DNA of 63,369 nt, taken from positions 1 through 63,369 of the forward strand of contig JAAYPS010000148.1 of the NCBI GenBank assembly GCA_012519655.1. The letters run 5' to 3'. A program made the position numbers and the translations under genes. A model generated the notes under the pieces. The model did no database searches and had not been told where the DNA came from. It was given only the letters and a program-made list of their open reading frames with translations. The stretch comes from Clostridiaceae bacterium (GTDB lineage Bacteria; Bacillota; Clostridia; DSM-8532). How positions within the stretch are numbered: position 1 is the first letter of the stretch; the number at the start of each line of letters is the position of its first letter. Positions 26,526 through 35,299 of the stretch are shown here, one piece after another.

Positions 26526-29500
26526 TTAGTGGATATAAATAATGGGGGATGTAAGGATTCCAAGCTCTCTTAATTGATACTCATAGCTGAAAGAATTATT
26601 ATTTGTTCGCCAGGTATTAGGACCATAATACTGTTCATATCTGTTGCTATTATGTAGCTGGCCAAACATATTAAAGCGGTTTCCATACAAAACAAACTCT
26701 ATTGAATGGCTTCCAGAAGTAACATAGCCACAGTCCAATCGGTATGGCGAAAATATTATATTTCCTTTACTCTTTCCATCCAAAATAACTTCTACCAGCG
26801 CTCCCTTGTATTGGGGAATTTCAATTGTCATATTACCCTCTGGAACATCCACATCAAGCTTATACCTAATATTACCTCCATAGAAACTAAGCCCTTGTCT
26901 TGTTATATCACTAAAGTATAACCTTTTTGCTGGTTTTGTAATAACTGCTCTGCCTCCAATTACCTTGGTGCCAAAATCACCTAATACATAACACCATTCT
27001 AAATCTGTTTTTGGACCAAAGGGGAATGTTAAAATAAGCGTGTTCTTCCCTTTTTGTATGTTATTTATTTTTATTACATTGAAACAATTATCCACAAAGA
27101 AGGTGTTACTTTTTAAGTTCATAATCTCACCATTGAATTCAACTTTTACCCCTTCTCCTTCAAATGCAAGCTCTGCTTGTTCAATTTCAAATTCAGACTC
27201 AACATCGAAATGAAGTTTAACCGTATGATTAAACCTATTTTCTGAAGTTGTAAGCCAAGGCTGTGGAAAACTATCCGTTCTTAGTGGGTAATTAAGTTTC
27301 CTTCTTATGGTATCATCAATTTTGAGTATTTCTTCCACTCCGGACATCTTGCCACCGTCAATCTGAAAACGAGCCATGTCCAAGAGTAGTACATTTTTTT
27401 CTGACAATTTGTACTCACAAGGCTGGTTCAAATACCGTGTAAAAGAGACATTCTTGTGGGGTGATGAATTCACAAAATTTGTGTTGCTATTGTCCACATC
27501 CTTTTTAACTAATCGATATAGAAAACTATCATGATCATACGAAACTTGTTCAATATATGTATTACCGTGGTTAACAAAAGCAGGTATTTGCTGCTGCTCC
27601 CCTGTCATGGTATTAAGTATCCACACTTCATAGGCTCCGCGTACTATAACTTTACACTCTGTTCTTGAGGGTAACTTTTGGTTCTTAACGGGCTTTCCGG
27701 GAGCGATAAACAGCCATTTACAATCCGACTCTTCCCTTAGTTGGTATAGAAAATTTTCATTTCTTGTATTATCTTCATTTAGGATATCGACCTGACGGTA
27801 ATCTTCTAATGCATCAGCTATATCATGTTTTGTATTGTTAATAACAAATTCTTTGAAACCTTCTGTGTCAAACTTCTGCTTAAAGTCACCATCAATAATT
27901 TGTGGGAGATGACCTAAAAATATTACTTTTCCGCCTTTTTCTACATGTTCATAAAGCATCTTAACTGTACTGCTCCGTATAGTAGTTAGCTCAGGAACAA
28001 TTATCACTTCATATTCCATCTGACCAAGCTTTGTATATTTGTCTTCAGAGCCACTATATAATTGTGGAATCATGGACTCCGAAATAAAGTCAAAGTCCAA
28101 ACTAGAAAACAACAACCAATTAATTAGATTGTCGAAGTTCTCTTGCATTCGCGATCTTTTTTGTTTTGTCTGACTGTCTGGGCCCCAAGATATCCAATAA
28201 CTTTCTACAGGATGAATGACTCCTATTTTAACAACTGGTACACCCCTCGTCATACATACATTTACTCTTGAAAAGTGGTCTTCTATCAAGTGATATTTTT
28301 TATACCAAGGCGAATGGAAATCTATTGGAGCAGGATAATCCCTCTTTGATTCGCCACCCATGCCCATCCAACTAAGATGAGGAACTCTTACGCTAACCCC
28401 CATTGCTGCCTGCCAGTCGCCCTGAAGCTTATGACCTCTAAAATCAAAGTCCCAATTTGTAACACCATATAATTCACTTAACACTCCGGGCCTGCCGTAT
28501 TGCCTTGCAGCACTTTGTGCCTGCTTTGCAGTACTATATTCATAACGGTTTGCCAAAATATCAATTCCGGGTATATCAAAACTGCGATATGCCCGCATTG
28601 CTTCACCGAGTGCTCGCGTTTGCGACTCTAAAGTTGCCTCTGCCATCATATGACCAGTAAGCATAATTTCGTGTTCCTTACACCACCTTCCTAATGTGTC
28701 AGCGAAGGAGGAAGCAAACAATTCAGCAACATGCTCATGATACCAATATCTAATCTGGGAAATTTTATTGTCCTTATGTTGCCAAAAAACTTCAGGAAGG
28801 TAGTCCAAAAAGCTATAACCGAACCTTTCTTGAAATAATTGCTCGAAGCCGTCTGTATATGGTATACCCACTTCTTGTTTGCTGTATGGGTGGGATAAAC
28901 TTTGTTTCATTACAAATTGAGGTTCATCTGTGAAAATAGCAGGTACTGACTTTGAAAACTCTTGGCCTAAAGCATCGTGATATTTCTGGTGTGTGGTTTG
29001 AATAAACATATCTATTGCTTTTTTATTGAGAGTGTCTACATATGCCTGGTTATTGAACCATGGTAAATCCTTCGATACTATTCGGTATGCATACCAAATA
29101 TCTTTATTTATTTTATTATCATCATTGTCAAGCCTGCGGTATGAATGAAGGTATCCATCTTTTATTTCAACTTGGTACTTTGCAATGAAAGATAGCTCTC
29201 CGTCTATACCAAGACGGTTTTCCTGAGGTATCCCACGCTCATAATAGCCATTTTCATGGAAAAAAGGTGAAAATAGAAGGTATCTGCTTCGAAATTCATG
29301 GTTTTTTGTAACAAACCCACCACCAAACCCGGAAGGCCATTTATCCTCATCATAAAGCCATGTGAGCATATTCATCTCTTTTGCCTTATGATTGCATTTC
29401 TTAACATAATCCATAAATTCAGGACTTAAGTAAGGAGTGTCAAGACCAATTCTTGTATGAATATGGAATCCACCCATACCCATTTCATTAAAAACTTCTA

Positions 29501-29627
29501 TTTGCTCTTCCATGTCATCCCAGTTCAGCTTTTTATTCCATGCCCAAAAAGGTGCACACCTATATTCCGATGTAGGGTTTTGAAAGAGAGAGCTGTCAAA
29601 CTTTTTCTGGTTTTTTGGATATAGCAT
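26526..29627 (-). CDS. GH106-like glycoside hydrolase (alpha-L-rhamnosidase-related)
   Basis: A 1033-residue protein. The N-terminus (residues about 15-120) has the family pattern APFWAWN, MGMGGFHIHTRIGL, TPYLSPEFM and LYDEDKWPSG, found in GH106 and its many uncharacterised relatives. A catalytic TIM barrel is followed by beta-sandwich domains (about 750-1030). GH106 releases L-rhamnose from pectin side chains or flavonoid glycosides; this protein may be a relative with another specificity. No signal peptide is seen, so it should act in the cytosol. GGAGG stands before the ATG. It is monocistronic, ending in the repeat cluster. Confidence 0.75.
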   Translation of the reverse strand: MLYPKNQKKFDSSLFQNPTSEYRCAPFWAWNKKLNWDDMEEQIEVFNEMGMGGFHIHTRIGLDTPYLSPEFMDYVKKCNHKAKEMNMLTWLYDEDKWPSGFGGGFVTKNHEFRSRYLLFSPFFHENGYYERGIPQENRLGIDGELSFIAKYQVEIKDGYLHSYRRLDNDDNKINKDIWYAYRIVSKDLPWFNNQAYVDTLNKKAIDMFIQTTHQKYHDALGQEFSKSVPAIFTDEPQFVMKQSLSHPYSKQEVGIPYTDGFEQLFQERFGYSFLDYLPEVFWQHKDNKISQIRYWYHEHVAELFASSFADTLGRWCKEHEIMLTGHMMAEATLESQTRALGEAMRAYRSFDIPGIDILANRYEYSTAKQAQSAARQYGRPGVLSELYGVTNWDFDFRGHKLQGDWQAAMGVSVRVPHLSWMGMGGESKRDYPAPIDFHSPWYKKYHLIEDHFSRVNVCMTRGVPVVKIGVIHPVESYWISWGPDSQTKQKRSRMQENFDNLINWLLFSSLDFDFISESMIPQLYSGSEDKYTKLGQMEYEVIIVPELTTIRSSTVKMLYEHVEKGGKVIFLGHLPQIIDGDFKQKFDTEGFKEFVINNTKHDIADALEDYRQVDILNEDNTRNENFLYQLREESDCKWLFIAPGKPVKNQKLPSRTECKVIVRGAYEVWILNTMTGEQQQIPAFVNHGNTYIEQVSYDHDSFLYRLVKKDVDNSNTNFVNSSPHKNVSFTRYLNQPCEYKLSEKNVLLLDMARFQIDGGKMSGVEEILKIDDTIRRKLNYPLRTDSFPQPWLTTSENRFNHTVKLHFDVESEFEIEQAELAFEGEGVKVEFNGEIMNLKSNTFFVDNCFNVIKINNIQKGKNTLILTFPFGPKTDLEWCYVLGDFGTKVIGGRAVITKPAKRLYFSDITRQGLSFYGGNIRYKLDVDVPEGNMTIEIPQYKGALVEVILDGKSKGNIIFSPYRLDCGYVTSGSHSIEFVLYGNRFNMFGQLHNSNRYEQYYGPNTWRTNNNSFSYEYQLRELGILTSPIIYIH

Positions 29628-29741
29628 AAATCCTCCTTATTGGTCTTTTGCGTAATTGCAAATTATAAATTTGGCTGTTCAATATATTACAGTTATATGG
29701 ACTTTGAGATGGTAAATAAAATCGACTATTAACACAAGCAA

Positions 29742-30956
29742 TCATGAATTACAATCCTTATTCAAATTTAGTAAAGAGCCTCTAACCAAGTATTTATTCC
29801 CGTATTTTTCGCGTATTTTGTCTATACTTTCATCGAGCTTTTTCACATTAGAGCTCTGTTTTGATAATGAATCAAACATATTAAGTTGAATTGGGGGTTC
29901 ACTTTGTAATTGGGTGGTTGCAACACCAATTAACCGTATAGGGTCTCTTTTCCATACCTGTTCAAACAATTCAGTAGCAACTGCAAATATTTCATTGGTG
30001 TTTTGGGTCGGTGTTTGGATCTTCTTTCTTTTAGAATAAGATTCAAATTCACTATTCTTAATATTAATACCAATTACGTTGGCATACAGGCCGGATTTTC
30101 TAAGACGCATACCCACTGTTTCACAAAGGGAAAGTATATATAGTCTGGCAGTCTCTTTGTCGGTAATATCAAAGCCTATAGTAATTTCATTACTTAAATC
30201 CTTAGCTTCAGATTCTTCTGTTTGTACAGGGGAGTCATCTATCCCGTTAGCATATTCCCAAATCATCCTGCCATATTTGCCAAACCGTTCCTCAAGTAGT
30301 GAAGCATCAGATAAAGCTAAATCACCTATTGTTTCTATCCCCATGAGTTTGAACTTCTTGTATGATGCCTTTCCCACCATAAACAACTCCGATACTGGAA
30401 GGGGCCACATTTTTTCTTTCATTTCGTCACGGAAAAGAGTATGAATTCTATCGGGTTTTTTGAAATCAGAAGCCATTTTAGCAAGTATTTTATTCTCGGA
30501 AATGCCTATGTTTACAGTGAAACCAAGCTCTTTCTTAATCCTGCTTTTAATTGTGCGAGCAATGGATAAAAAATCGTTACCATACTTAAGTCTTAGCCCT
30601 GATACGTCTACAAAGCATTCATCTATACTGTATTTTTCAATATCTGGTGTAATGGTCATGATTAATTCTGTCATAGCATTCGAGCACTGCGTATAAATAC
30701 CATGACTTGGAGGGACAATTGTAACATTAGGGCATTTTCGTACCGCCTTAATTACAGGTTCTCCTGTAATGATACCAAATTTCTTCGCTGGAATAGATCT
30801 TGCCAGAACTACACCATGCCTTCTTGATTGATCACCAGCTACAATTGATGGGATGGTACGAAGGTCAATATTACTGCCTTTTTTTAATTGATTCACTGCT
30901 TCCCAGCTTAAAAAAGCCGAGTTTACATCAATATGAAAAATTATTCTTTTGGGCAT
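29742..30956 (-). CDS. dinB: DNA polymerase IV, Y family
   Basis: A 404-residue translesion polymerase. Catalytic carboxylates are Asp10 in FHIDVN and Asp112-Glu113 in YSIDECF; these bind Mg2+ for nucleotide addition. Helix-hairpin-helix and little-finger domains follow. The C-terminus has QLNMFD, a beta-clamp binding motif. The ATG is preceded by AGAGG. I saw no LexA box (GAAC-n4-GTTC type) in the sequence upstream. The Cys after the DE pair differs from the usual Ala of E. coli DinB. Confidence 0.93.
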   Translation of the reverse strand: MPKRIIFHIDVNSAFLSWEAVNQLKKGSNIDLRTIPSIVAGDQSRRHGVVLARSIPAKKFGIITGEPVIKAVRKCPNVTIVPPSHGIYTQCSNAMTELIMTITPDIEKYSIDECFVDVSGLRLKYGNDFLSIARTIKSRIKKELGFTVNIGISENKILAKMASDFKKPDRIHTLFRDEMKEKMWPLPVSELFMVGKASYKKFKLMGIETIGDLALSDASLLEERFGKYGRMIWEYANGIDDSPVQTEESEAKDLSNEITIGFDITDKETARLYILSLCETVGMRLRKSGLYANVIGINIKNSEFESYSKRKKIQTPTQNTNEIFAVATELFEQVWKRDPIRLIGVATTQLQSEPPIQLNMFDSLSKQSSNVKKLDESIDKIREKYGNKYLVRGSLLNLNKDCNS

Positions 30957-31289
30957 TATAAAAACCTCTAAGATACTAAAGCTAATTACCGTTAAGTGCT
31001 TTTACTACATATATACTTTTTACCTCACATGCTTTCTTTGCGTATATACTCTACTTATCTACTTTCACAGCATCACTGTTATTAGGCATATGATTTTTTC
31101 TCTACGGTAACTCTATATTAATTATAGCATAATAAAGGTTTATGTGATGTATCCTTAATAAATATTAGGTGCGCAATATGTGGCGACATAAGCGTATAGG
31201 ATGAGGAAATAAAGTATATAAAGAATATTCGCTGTGCATATGTGGTGACATAAGATGAAATAACTTATGTCTATGACAGCAGCTACCTT
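30957..31289. other. 333-bp intergenic region with a short direct repeat
   Basis: No gene is seen. A 20-bp imperfect direct repeat ending ATGTGGYGACATAAG occurs at 31173-31192 and 31235-31254, 62 bp apart, just past the stop of the ABC ATPase gene. Its role is unknown. Confidence 0.5.
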
Positions 31290-32258
31290 TTACACTTGGT
31301 ACAAGTCCTTAATAATATACTCCAATTCCAGCCCTTCTATAGACATATCACTAATTACACTTTCTTCATTCACTTTTTTTATGAATTCATTAAGTTTGAT
31401 TTGTGAAAGATCAATTACTACTTCTATATCATAATCTGATAATTGGCTACGAACAGCTATCCCCTCATGCTTAGGTAACATTATCTTCTTGCGGGTTGTA
31501 AGATGAATTGTCTTTTTCTCTCCAAAATAATTTCTTAATTTATCCATGCTGTCATCATAAACAATCTCGCCATGATTAATAACTATAACGCGCTTAGCCA
31601 AATGCTCCACATCCTCAAGATCATGGGTTGTTAAAATAAATGTAGTTCCCTTTTTGTTTTGCTCAAGGATAAATTCACGTATTTTTTCCTTTGCTATTAC
31701 GTCTAAACCGATAGTAGGCTCATCTAAGAATACAACACGGGGTTTATGTAGCATAGCCATAATGAATTCGCATTTCATTCTTTCACCAAGGGAAAGTTGA
31801 CGGGTAGGTTTTTTCACAAGGTCCTTTAGTGCAAGCATCTCCACCATTTCAGAAACTGTTTTTTTGAATTCATTGCTTGGGATACGATAAATTGATTGAT
31901 TTAAATTAAAGGCGTCAAGGGGTGGAATATCCCACAATAGCTGAGATTTTTGTCCGAAGACTGCGCCAATATTCTCAACATATTTTCTTCTGTTTTTCCA
32001 AGGTGTATAACCCATAATATCAACTTCACCTGATGTAGGATGCATAATTCCTGTTAAAATCTTTATAGTTGTTGATTTTCCCGCACCGTTAGGACCTAAA
32101 AAACCCACAAGTTCGCCTTCTTCTATATCAAAAGAGATGCCCTTTACTGCATTAACTGTTTTCTTCTTCCTTACAAATAGGCTTATTAGCGCCTCTCTAA
32201 ATGTGCCCCCACGTTCATAAGTAGTGAATGTTTTTTTAAGTTCAGAAACATGAATCAT
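31290..32258 (-). CDS. ABC-2 type exporter ATPase
   Basis: A 322-residue ATPase. Walker A is GPNGAGKST (55-63), the signature is LSLGE (155-159), Walker B is VVFLDE (175-180), and the switch histidine is in LTTHD. The signature variant LSLGERM and the extra N-terminal 30 residues are typical of the COG4586 group, which pairs with two COG3694/COG4587 permeases, as here. The exported substrate is unknown. The ribosome site is weak. A separate AAGGAG with a three-codon reading frame (ATG at 32293) lies upstream, perhaps a leader. Confidence 0.9.
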   Translation of the reverse strand: MIHVSELKKTFTTYERGGTFREALISLFVRKKKTVNAVKGISFDIEEGELVGFLGPNGAGKSTTIKILTGIMHPTSGEVDIMGYTPWKNRRKYVENIGAVFGQKSQLLWDIPPLDAFNLNQSIYRIPSNEFKKTVSEMVEMLALKDLVKKPTRQLSLGERMKCEFIMAMLHKPRVVFLDEPTIGLDVIAKEKIREFILEQNKKGTTFILTTHDLEDVEHLAKRVIVINHGEIVYDDSMDKLRNYFGEKKTIHLTTRKKIMLPKHEGIAVRSQLSDYDIEVVIDLSQIKLNEFIKKVNEESVISDMSIEGLELEYIIKDLYQV

Positions 32259-32415
32259 ATATTCGCTTTATGATATAGTTATTAACTAATCATATACTCC
32301 TTTCTTTAGGTTCTCCACGAATTTCTCATCTGAGCAAGCTTGTTTTTGAAAACATTAAAGAAATCCTTTGTTACAAAAAGCATGTACCATAGTTCTATCC
32401 AGAAGAATAAACAAA

Positions 32416-33246
32416 TCAACCTCCAGAACTTGTATAGTTAGCTACCATACGAAAATAAAACCAAAGTCCTGCCAAAAAGAACACTATTGCAGAAGCTAAA
32501 GCTAATAAAACATTTGTATTTGGTTTTCCCAACAATGCTGAGGCCGGATAAGATGCTAAAAGACTTATTGGAATTATATAGGTTGTTATAGTTTGAAACG
32601 ATTTTGTGAATATTGATTTTGGGTACATTCCAAACTCCATAACCGTCATAAATATATCATATATTCTGTAATTGCCTATCCATACTATCCCTAAACCTGC
32701 CATGAACAGTCCGAATGCAAACATTAGTAAGATTGAAAAAATAAAAAATATAAAAAACGTAATCCAATTATGCAACGGTTGGGCAGGTAAATTTTTCATG
32801 GCTATACCAAAAACTAATATACCGCCTATGAGCTTTCCAAGATCTTCACTGTCAAAAGCACTTGCTATTGACATTAGCAGTATGGAGCGAGGCTTGATAA
32901 GCAATAAATCAAATGTACCCTCCTGAACTCTGCTAATTGTGTTCCATACTATTCCCATAAAAAATGGGAAAGAGATCCCTCTGGATAATAGAAATATTCC
33001 CTGAAGGAGCAAAACTTCATATACACCCCAGCCTGGAAAAGAAGCACCATTGTTGTATATTATAAGTGTGATAACTGGACCACCTAATTCCACTATCATC
33101 ATAATGAACATACTCATAATAAAATCACCACGGTATGCCATCCTAGAGGCAAGTGAAGATTTAATTCCTTGTATGTAAACACCAAAACCTGAATAACGGA
33201 GACCTTTCATTTTTTCTCTAGTATTTTGAGAGATTACCTGCATCAT
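32416..33246 (-). CDS. ABC-2 type exporter permease subunit
   Basis: A 276-residue membrane protein with about six transmembrane segments, a basic N-terminus, and the segment SRVQEGTFDLLLIKPRS typical of this permease group. It overlaps the preceding permease gene by four bases (ATGA), so the pair is translationally coupled and likely forms a heterodimer. The ATPase gene follows after 157 bp. Confidence 0.88.
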   Translation of the reverse strand: MMQVISQNTREKMKGLRYSGFGVYIQGIKSSLASRMAYRGDFIMSMFIMMIVELGGPVITLIIYNNGASFPGWGVYEVLLLQGIFLLSRGISFPFFMGIVWNTISRVQEGTFDLLLIKPRSILLMSIASAFDSEDLGKLIGGILVFGIAMKNLPAQPLHNWITFFIFFIFSILLMFAFGLFMAGLGIVWIGNYRIYDIFMTVMEFGMYPKSIFTKSFQTITTYIIPISLLASYPASALLGKPNTNVLLALASAIVFFLAGLWFYFRMVANYTSSGG

Positions 33247-34070
33247 GAACCCACCCCCGTAAAACGTTTAATTCCCATAGACCATATAAACCTGTTAACC
33301 AAAAACATTATAACCACCATAATTGCTTGAAGAAACACAATTTGCGGGATTGGCATGGTTATACCTGCCAGTTCATAGCTTCCAATATAAACCCTTGTGG
33401 GTACATAAGTAATAAATTGAAATGGTAGGTAAAATAAAATTTTTTGAAAACCCTTAGGGAACAAATTAAGGGGCAAGAAAAGACCTGAAAAAATTTGAGT
33501 AAACAATAATATCGAACGCCTAACACCATCAGTCTTCACTAACCAAAATGCAATTGTACCTACTGTATAACTTACTAGGAAAGATAGTACAAAACTAATA
33601 GAAAACGAAATAACTGTCCAAAAAGGTTTTGCTGGAATTAGATCTATACCAAACAGTATATAGAAAAATATGACGGGTACCATTTCCACCCAAAATGCAA
33701 GAATACGATTACCTACTTTTTGAAAAAACGAATAATAAATATGTGACACTGGGCGAATTTGGAATGTAATAAACTTACCTGTTTGTATTAAATCTTGAAG
33801 CTCAGTACCCGCAGAATCCCAATTTAAAAAGCCACTAAGAGAAGATATAGCGAAATAGAGCAACATTTGATCAAGGGTAAATCCCGAAACAGTATCGCTG
33901 ATTTTAAAAACAGACTGCCAAATGAAATACTGAACCAAAAAATATATTGGTTGTGTAAAAATAGATATTGCCATCTGGCTTCTATATGCAAGGTTCTCCT
34001 TATATGTAGCTGAAATAACTGCTTTAAAAATTGGGGGAGTATCACTTCTTCTTGAAACTATGCCATCCAT
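33243..34070 (-). CDS. ABC-2 type exporter permease subunit
   Basis: A 275-residue membrane protein with about six transmembrane segments. The stretch QDLIQTGKFITFQIRPVSHIYY is the counterpart of the KPRS loop in its partner. It is the first gene of the three-gene exporter operon. Such trios are common in Clostridia and Bacilli, and none is well characterised; export of a lipid, peptide or drug is possible. Confidence 0.88.
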   Translation of the reverse strand: MDGIVSRRSDTPPIFKAVISATYKENLAYRSQMAISIFTQPIYFLVQYFIWQSVFKISDTVSGFTLDQMLLYFAISSLSGFLNWDSAGTELQDLIQTGKFITFQIRPVSHIYYSFFQKVGNRILAFWVEMVPVIFFYILFGIDLIPAKPFWTVISFSISFVLSFLVSYTVGTIAFWLVKTDGVRRSILLFTQIFSGLFLPLNLFPKGFQKILFYLPFQFITYVPTRVYIGSYELAGITMPIPQIVFLQAIMVVIMFLVNRFIWSMGIKRFTGVGS

Positions 34071-34557
34071 TAGTAAATCCTTAAAAATAGTATTATTAAC
34101 ACATGAACATACAAACCATAATTTTCAACTATACCCATTATATTTGTTTTCTGTGTAGTTATCAACATATTCTTTAGTGCTTTTGTGATGTAACGCCAAT
34201 ATAAAGTTAGTACAAACTATCCTTAACACATAAACTAAGGACTAAACCAATAAATGATTTAGTCCTTTATATTAAGGCCTTAATGAGGCCAATAGTTAAT
34301 CATATACTCTTAAAAACGTCATTTTGAATATGTAACACGATTCAATCAACGTCGTTGGTTGAATCATATGCTTCTAAGGCGCATTAATCTATAGGCAGGA
34401 TATGAACCTATTCCTAATTCGGTGTTTGAAATCAAGCTCCCAAAGCCCCATGATGAATATAATTGAAGGTTGTACATTGGGGGCTTTGAGATAAAATATT
34501 TAATCGTCTTTCATAGTTAAAAAGTTGGAACAGTAATGTCGTTACCATGTTGTTCGT
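34071..34557. other. 487-bp intergenic region with three inverted repeats
   Basis: No gene is seen. There are three strong dyads. AAGGACTAAA/TTTAGTCCTT (34237-34267) is a perfect 10-bp stem. GATTCAATCAACG with CGTTGGTTGAATC (34339-34365) has one G-T pair. CAAAGCCCC/GGGGCTTTG (34441-34488) is a perfect 9-bp stem with a 30-base loop. The third lies closest to the hsp20 stop and may end its transcript. None has a clear long T run. Confidence 0.6.
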
Positions 34558-35001
34558 TTATTGAATATCTATTTCTACTTTTCTTTTCTTCTCTGGTTTG
34601 GCTTTTGGCAAATTCAAAGTTAGAATACCATCTTTGTATGCAGCTTTAATTTTATCTTGATCTACATTGTCCAGGTAAAAAGATCTGCTGTAGTTGCCAC
34701 AGAATCTTTCCCGTCTTACGTAATTTTCATTTTCTTCGTTCACTTCGTTTTTTTGATCCACTGAGATTGTTAAGTAACCATCGTTTACCTCAACATTGAT
34801 GTTATTTTTGTCAACTCCCGGCATCTCTGCATCAATAATCCATTCTTTTTCTGTCTCGCGAATATCTGCCTTCACTGGAGATTGCCATCTTGTGAAAAAC
34901 TCGTCGTTGAAAAAGTCGTCAAATAGTTTGTTAATCCCAAAATAGTCATTCCTTCTTAGTAAGTTATCATTTCTTCTTGAAAACGGTACTAATCCAAACA
35001 T
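34558..35001 (-). CDS. hsp20: Hsp20 / alpha-crystallin small heat-shock protein
   Basis: A 147-residue ATP-independent holdase that keeps unfolding proteins soluble in the cytosol. The alpha-crystallin domain covers about residues 42-140, with WIIDAEMPGVDKNNI, the core GYLTISV, and the closing GILTLNLPK. The start is the ATG at 35001 with GGAGGTG upstream; a TTG reading would place that site inside the gene. The promoter is flanked by two perfect CtsR boxes, so it should be induced by heat and protein stress. Confidence 0.95.
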   Translation of the reverse strand: MFGLVPFSRRNDNLLRRNDYFGINKLFDDFFNDEFFTRWQSPVKADIRETEKEWIIDAEMPGVDKNNINVEVNDGYLTISVDQKNEVNEENENYVRRERFCGNYSRSFYLDNVDQDKIKAAYKDGILTLNLPKAKPEKKRKVEIDIQ

Positions 35002-35049
35002 ATAAAACACCTCCAAATAAATATCAGTAAGTTTAAGTTATTTATTAAC

Positions 35050-35130
35050 TTTGACTTTCTTTGACCTTATGAGTATATTATATAGACGTATGCCATAAAT
35101 TGCAATACTTGATTTTGACTATCTTTGACT
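35050..35130 (-). promoter_or_regulatory. hsp20 promoter flanked by two CtsR operators
   Basis: On the minus strand, TTGCAA (35100-35105) and TATAAT (35077-35082) are 17 bp apart. CtsR heptad repeats (RGTCAAA-NAN-RGTCAAA) stand at 35050-35066 (GGTCAAAGAAAGTCAAA, over the start point) and at 35114-35130 (AGTCAAAGATAGTCAAA, upstream of the -35). Both match the consensus fully. A third, degenerate copy lies at 35252-35268. CtsR represses clp and small heat-shock genes in Gram-positive bacteria. Confidence 0.85.
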
Positions 35131-35299
35131 ATTGGTGTGGATAGATTCAATTTATCTTTCAAATCCTCTCAATTACTCGCTATTTTTTATTTTTACGTCC
35201 TATTTCGTTTTTGGAAATCCTATTACTTATCGCTCCACTTAACCTAATCTTATTAACTTTCTTTGACTTTACTTTTCGTTTTGTATTGTTTATAACTCA

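Noticed and set aside
26192-26563. 123-codon minus-strand frame crossing the repeat cluster
   Set aside because: It overlaps the flavoprotein gene and repeat palindromes; its length comes from repeated sequence.
27089-27097. Single DnaA box TTATCCACA
   Set aside because: It is isolated and inside the GH106-like coding sequence.
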